Positions 59,206 through 64,000 of a stretch of 64,000 nucleotides of DNA are shown here, piece by piece. A program made the translations under genes and the position numbers. The notes below the pieces were generated by a model. It saw only the letters and a program-made list of their open reading frames with translations, was not told the DNA's origin and made no database searches. The stretch is from Sphagnum magellanicum (Eukaryota > Streptophyta > Sphagnopsida > Sphagnales > Sphagnaceae). Location of the stretch: the NCBI GenBank assembly GCA_021904315.1, contig CM038926.1, positions 1,768,718-1,832,717 of the forward strand, read 5' to 3'. How positions within the stretch are numbered: position 1 is the stretch's first letter; every line of letters starts with the position of its first letter.

Positions 59206-61876
59206 ATTTCCAAGTGATGGAGGGATGCGTGCCACCAAGCCCTTGGAGATTGTGCATTCGGATGTATGCGGCCCCATGAGGACCACATCCTTGGGTGGTG
59301 CAAGGTACTTTGTGACGTACATTGACAACTTTTCAAGGAAGGTGTGGGTGTACCTGTTAAAGTCCAAAGGGGAGTGCTTGGAGAAGTTCAAGGAATTCAA
59401 GGCATTCGTGGAGACACAATCAGAGCACAAGATCAAGGTGTTTCGGTCGGACAATGGAGGGGAGTACATTTCCAAGGGATTCGAACGCTTCTTGAGGGCA
59501 CATGGCATTGAGAAGCAAACCTCCACACCATATAGGCCTCAACAAAACGGAGTGGCAGAACGTGCAAACCGCACTCTTATGGAGATGGCAAGGAGCATGC
59601 TTCATGCTCAAAACCTCAAGAAGTCACTTTGGGTGGAAGCGGTGGTGAATGCGGCCTACACAAGGAATCGATGTCCATCAAGAGCGTTGCCATCCATCAC
59701 ACCCGAGGAAGCGTGGAGTGGGAGAAAGCCTTGCATTTCACACATGCGTGTGTTTGGATGCATTGCGTATGCCATGGTGCCGGATGAGAAGAGGGGTAAA
59801 CTTGATGCAAAGGGCACAAAATGTTTGTTTCTTGGGTATTGTGAAGGCACCAAGGCATGTAAGCTCATGTGTGCACCAATCCAAAAAGATCATCAAGTGT
59901 AAGGATGTTGAGTTCATGGAGGATAGCACTAGTGTCGGCAATGATTTGGAAATGCATCCAAGTGGGAGAAATGAAACCCCTAATGTGGTGGTTGTGGACA
60001 CATCTTCCAAATCGCCTTGTGTGGATGATGATGAGGGCACAAGTGATGTCAAAGAGTATCCAAGCAATCAAGAGGCACCGCCCATCTTGGGGTGTTCATC
60101 AACACCTTCAACACCATCTAAAGATGCAAGCACAAATGGTGAACAAGAGGGGCAGCCCTTGGAGGAGTGTAGGTACCCCTTGAGGGAGCAACGACCGCTT
60201 AGAGAATGGTGGAAGAACCACATCCTACCCCAACAAGATGTGGAACGTGCTAATGTTGCTTGTCTTGATGATCCATTGAATTTGTGCGATGCAATGCATT
60301 CGAAGGATGCAAGCAAGTGGGAGGCGGCCATGCAAGAGGAATATGGCTCACTCATGGCAAATGGCACGTGGGAATTGGTTCGTCTTCCAAAGGATCGCAA
60401 GAGTGTGGGATGCAAATGGGTGTTTCACACAAAAAGGGATGCATCAGGCCATATTGTGAGGCACAAGGCAAGGTTGGTGGCCAAGGGGTACTCTCAAGTT
60501 CAGGGTGTGGACTTCAATGAAACATTTGCCCCGGTGGTCAAATTCACCACCATTAGATGCATGCTTGCAATTGGATCTGCCATGGACTTCGAGATCCACC
60601 AAATGGATGTGAAGACCGCATTCTTGAATGGGGAATTAGAGGAGGACATCTACATGGACCAACCGCAAGGATTCGTGCAAGATGGCAAGGAGCACCTCGT
60701 GTGTAAGTTGAAAAGGTCCTTGTACGGGCTCAAGCAATCACCAAGAGCATGGTACCAACGCATTGACATGTTCTTCACCCATGAAGGCTTTTCTAGGAGC
60801 CAACCGGACCATTCGTTGTATGTCAAGCAAACGGGTGAGTACTTGTTGATAGTGATTATCTATGTGGATGATTTGATCATCTTAGCAAGCAATGTGAGCA
60901 TTTTGAAATGGTTGAAGTCAAGGCTTGAAGATGAATTTGAGATGAGTGATCTTGGAGGGTTGCATTATTACCTCGGTGTGGAGTTTGAGAGAGACCGTGC
61001 AAACCGCACCATAACCATGAGCCAAAGCAAGTACATTGAGGAGGTGCTCAAGCGCTTCAACATGGAGGAGTGCAAGCCCATTGGAATTTCGCTTGATGTG
61101 AATTCCAAGCTCTTGAAACTCACGGAGGAGGAGTTTCAAGGGATTCAAGAGTAGATGCATGGCATTCCATATAAAGTGACAGTGGGATCATTGATGTATG
61201 CCATGGTGGGCACACGGCCGGATCTTGCATTCCCGGTGAGCATGGTGAGTCAATTCATGTCAAGGGCTGGTCCTTGCCATTGGATGGCGGTGAAATGCAT
61301 CATGCGGTACTTGAAGGGCACTTTGGACCTGAAATTGTGCCTTGGAGGCAAGGATGTTAGTTTGAAGGGATATTGTGATGTCGATTGGGGTGGAGATGCA
61401 AATGAGCGACGTTCCACCACGGGGTACGTGTTCTTTGTTGGAGTTGGAGCCACCTCATGGAATTGCAAGAGGAAACCTACAATTGCCTTGTCTACCACGA
61501 AGGCCGAATACATGGCCACTAGTCAATGCACCAAGGAGGCCATATGGTTGAGGAAGTTGATGGCAGATGTGGGACTTGTGCAAGTTGGAGCAACAACCAT
61601 CATGTGTGACAATCAAGGATGCATTACACTTGCAAAGAACCCTACCCACCACTCTCGCACAAAGCACATTGACATACAACACCACTTCATTCGAAAGAAG
61701 TTGGAGAATGGAGAAATAGGCCTCAAGTATTGCCCAACTCAAGATATGGTGGCGGATGTGTTGACAAAGGCATTAGCAAAGGAGCGGCATCAAAACCTTA
61801 CAAGAAGCATGGGATTGGGAGTCTTAGATTACTTGCAAAGTGGGAGTGTTGAAGATTATGATGTAGATGAAACATA
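59206..61876 (+). pseudogene. Copia integrase, reverse transcriptase and RNase H
   Basis: Integrase: PLEIVHSDVCGPMRTTSLGG, YIDNFSRKVWVYLLKSKGE, KIKVFRSDNGGEYISKGFER and PYRPQQNGVAERANRTLMEM hold the D-D-E residues. A frameshift near 59868 precedes KKIIKCKDVEFMED. Reverse transcriptase: CKWVFHTKRDASGHIVRHKA, ARLVAKGYSQVQGVDFNETF, MDVKTAFLNGELEEDIYMDQ and the catalytic IIYVDDLIILAS. A TAG at 61152-61154 interrupts before the RNase H part (GYCDVDWGGDANERRSTTGY, STTKAEYMATSQCTKEAIWL, HIDIQHHFIRKKLENGEIGL). The final stop is at 61876, inside the LTR start. Only these breaks and the inserted sequence prevent a full-length polyprotein. Confidence 0.93.
61837..61846 (+). other. Polypurine tract
   Basis: AAAGTGGGAG lies immediately before the 3' LTR, the expected place for the plus-strand primer of an LTR retrotransposon. 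Confidence 0.8.
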
Positions 61877-62161
61877 GATAATGGTGTGGTAGATATTAGA
61901 AACAATGTGCTAGATAAGTGTTGCAAGCAATCAAAGACATAGGTAGATTTGAGATATGTTAGTACCACAAACATGTTAGAATAAAGAGGGAGAGAAATAG
62001 TTATCCCATATGGTTTGTCAATGTGGTGGTACAGGGAAGGGAATAAAGAGCAAGGTTGGAGGGGAGTTGGATATCTCACTCCAAGCATTGTTCACATACT
62101 TGTGTGATCTATGTGCTTTTTGATTGCGCAATCTCTCCTCTGATCCTATTATTTTTCAACA
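61847..62161 (+). repeat. 3' LTR of the family A copia element
   Basis: 315 bp from TGTTGAAGATTATG to TATTTTTCAACA. Differences from the 5' LTR include aaagaggg/aaggaggg, gtggtgg/gtagtgg, one extra T, tgcgca/tgtgca and attattt/attgttt: four transitions and one indel, about 98% identity. Confidence 0.95.
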
Positions 62162-64000
62162 GTTATTTGACAAATGCCTACCAACATTACATATAAACAA
62201 AAGTTTATTTATACTTGAGACACATGCACAGGGAACACGTAGGGTTCCACCATGGTTGGGAGTCGATAATGGAAATTGACCATCCAAAATCCATTTTCAT
62301 CTTGTCAAATTGTTCTTATGTTTCCATGAACATTTGCTGGAATCTAAGAACATGTGAACATAACTAATTAGAGTCCCAAATAGTTCACCACAACAATCTC
62401 CTTCAACACTCCCACATATTGTAAATCTACAACTATTATGTTTTGGTCTCGAGCTAAACTACGACCTGCTTAAAGGAATATGCATGCCACCCCATGCAAA
62501 ATCATATGTGGCATGTGATGGATGTACATCCTTTGGGTCAACCCGATAATGGTTGCCATATGCCTACATGCTATCATAGGTGTAAGCCTTGTGGCTTAGT
62601 GGGTGAGATAGTTGCACAAGCTCTTTGGACACCTCCACTAGTCACATGGAGTTGTTGTTTCACATGATCTTGAAGCCATGTTATAAATGTGGGAAAATCT
62701 ACCTATAAATGTGGATGAAGAAGCGTAAGGTTTACATTTTGATGGGGACCATGAGTCCTTCCACATGCCCTATGTTCTAGCCTTCTCACTTCATGATGTT
62801 ATTTTTCTTCCATATATTCCATGTAATGCCTAGTTGTCATGTCTGAAAGCCTTTATTTTGTAACAATGGAGTGCAAATCTAACCAAAAAATAAACACATT
62901 CAATGAAACCACACAAAAAACACCATTTGATGACAAAACAAAACCCACTAAGACATAGCATATATAACCAACAACATTGTTGCATAAAAATGTAAAGTTC
63001 ACAACCAATTAAATTCAAGGGAAATACAATTGAATATTATCACCCAAAATTAACTAGAATAAGAATTGGTCGAAACCACTAAAGGAAACCACCATAAGGT
63101 GCAAGATTTTTAAAAGATAATTTAGCACCATATAAAGTTCACAATTAATAGACTTTAAGGGGTATAGAAGTTTATGTCACCATCTTCAACTAGCCAAAAT
63201 GGAAACCATTGCATTTGATCCCTTTTATTTTGGCCTTTGTACTATTGGATGATACCATTAAAGTTCATATGGTGGGATTTCCACAACCATTATAGCGGTA
63301 TTTCCTACCACTATAAACATGGCAGTTTCAAAGTGGTGTTTAATAAATGGTATATAAACATTAGGATTACAATGTCGTCATTTAAGGTTTACAATTTCAA
63401 ACTATTATAATGGATTTGTATAAAAGATAAAATTTAGATTACCTATATGCAACCTCAATGGTTGTGGAATTTATAAAGATGTATTCATGGATTGCCCTCA
63501 ATTCCTCAACTATTATTTTCTTGTGTTTTCCCTTGCTAACTAATACCTCCCCAACGTCTACCTCTTTTTTTTCGGCATCCCACATCCAACGTTTATGTGA
63601 GGGTACCATTTAAAATACTCAATACAAAACCCAAGTGTTTCATCATACATATACCTAAATGCAATGCATCCTTCAGGGTTTGCTTTGTTACGAACATATT
63701 TTTTCAAGCATGTTCAAGTACCTTTCAATTGGGTAACATTAGCGAGTTAATACATGCCCGCATATCTTCAATTTGTCCACCAAATGGATGACAAGGTGGG
63801 TCAAGAGGTCAAAAAATGCAAGTGGGAACCAATCCTCAAGCATGCATAATGTTTTAGCCTGAAAATGCGAAGGGTATTATTCTCATTTTGATTCACCACC
63901 TTTGTGCATGTGCATTGGAACACTATACCTAAATGTATCAGTGTTTTGTGTGGCCCAAGTTGTAGTAAATTTTGAATGTTTGTTGGCATTATTTGTTGCA
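62162..64000. other. AT-rich intergenic sequence, no gene recognised
   Basis: Only short chance frames are present. There is no continuation of the family B copia gag beyond the 3' LTR, and no recognisable tRNA, rRNA or conserved protein. Confidence 0.45.

Larger units (their letters stand above)
54187..62161 (+). mobile_element. Ty1/copia retrotransposon (family A) with both LTRs and two nested insertions
   Basis: Complete outline: 5' LTR, initiator-tRNA-like primer site, gag, protease, integrase, reverse transcriptase, RNase H, polypurine tract and 3' LTR. Without the two insertions (2255 and 819 bp plus 5-bp duplications) it would be about 4.9 kb, normal for copia. The coding region has a gag deletion, stops and a frameshift, so it is not autonomous. 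The two flanks (54182-54186 atgca; 62162-62166 gttat) do not match, so there is no target duplication. The right flank does not continue the family B gag interrupted on the left. Confidence 0.93.

Noticed and set aside
58641-59336. Open frames within the 819-bp insertion and in 38010-38663
   Set aside because: The frames do not agree between the two copies of the element, so they are not conserved coding sequence.
61798-62088. Open frames on the minus strand through both copia LTRs (also 54187-54428)
   Set aside because: The same sequence appears in both LTRs because they are repeats; the frame is LTR sequence read backwards and runs by chance into family B gag.
62162-64000. Short open frames at the right end of the window
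   Set aside because: All are short, AT-rich and without recognisable motifs.

Overview
This is a piece of a land-plant nuclear genome. It is mostly decayed genes and transposable elements, and near its centre it carries a long block of plastid DNA (a NUPT, about 28590-51599). The plastid block reads trnL-CAA, psbM, ycf66, petN, trnC, rpoB, rpoC1. That order lacks the 30-kb inversion found in ferns and seed plants, and ycf66 is present. If the insert came from the host's own plastid, the host is a lycophyte or a bryophyte. The repeat-rich, intron-split nuclear flanks make a lycophyte the likelier guess, but I cannot name a species.

Layout. 1-1130: one arm of a large inverted repeat; the other arm is at about 25030-26150. 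2090-5860 (minus): exons of an ankyrin-repeat / GPCR-chaperone-like protein with stop codons. 6591-9359 (minus): a PLS-class PPR-DYW gene of about 920 codons with one internal stop. 13144-13732 (minus): the last exons of a DRS1/DDX27/RH28-type DEAD-box helicase. 17076-17822 (plus): exons of rbcS coding for the whole mature small subunit, with no recognisable transit-peptide exon. 19285-21870 (minus): a decayed hAT transposase. 23773-24375 (plus): a Cys/His-rich PHD-like gene fragment. 24690-28585: repeats and C-rich/A-rich low-complexity DNA.

The NUPT holds the rpoA-rps11-rpl36-infA-rps8-rpl14-rpl16-rps3-rpl22-rps19-rpl2 operon on the minus strand. This is joined directly to the middle of the 23S rRNA gene, followed by trnA-UGC, part of trnI-GAU, rps12 (exons 2-3), rps7, ndhB, trnL-CAA, psbM, ycf66, petN, trnC-GCA, rpoB and most of rpoC1. 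Many genes are still open, but others carry stops and frameshifts. Most in-frame stops lie where the family has CGA, CAA or CAG, which fits C-to-T decay or donor sites of U-to-C RNA editing. Frameshifts and two other kinds of stop show that at least part of this is real decay.

The right edge of the NUPT is fused to a truncated Ty1/copia polyprotein on the minus strand (51599-54186). A second, younger copia element (54187-62161, plus) abuts it. It has 314/315-bp LTRs with about five differences, a primer-binding site matching the anticodon arm of initiator tRNA-Met, and two later insertions with 5-bp target duplications (55252-57506 and 58387-59205). A partial copy of the 58387-59205 element also sits inside the NUPT at 38287-38805. 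From 62162 to 64000 I see no gene.

No cooperating gene system is visible. The interest lies in the organelle-to-nucleus transfer, the nested mobile DNA and several unusual gene remnants. Family assignments come from remembered sequence features; no database search was possible.
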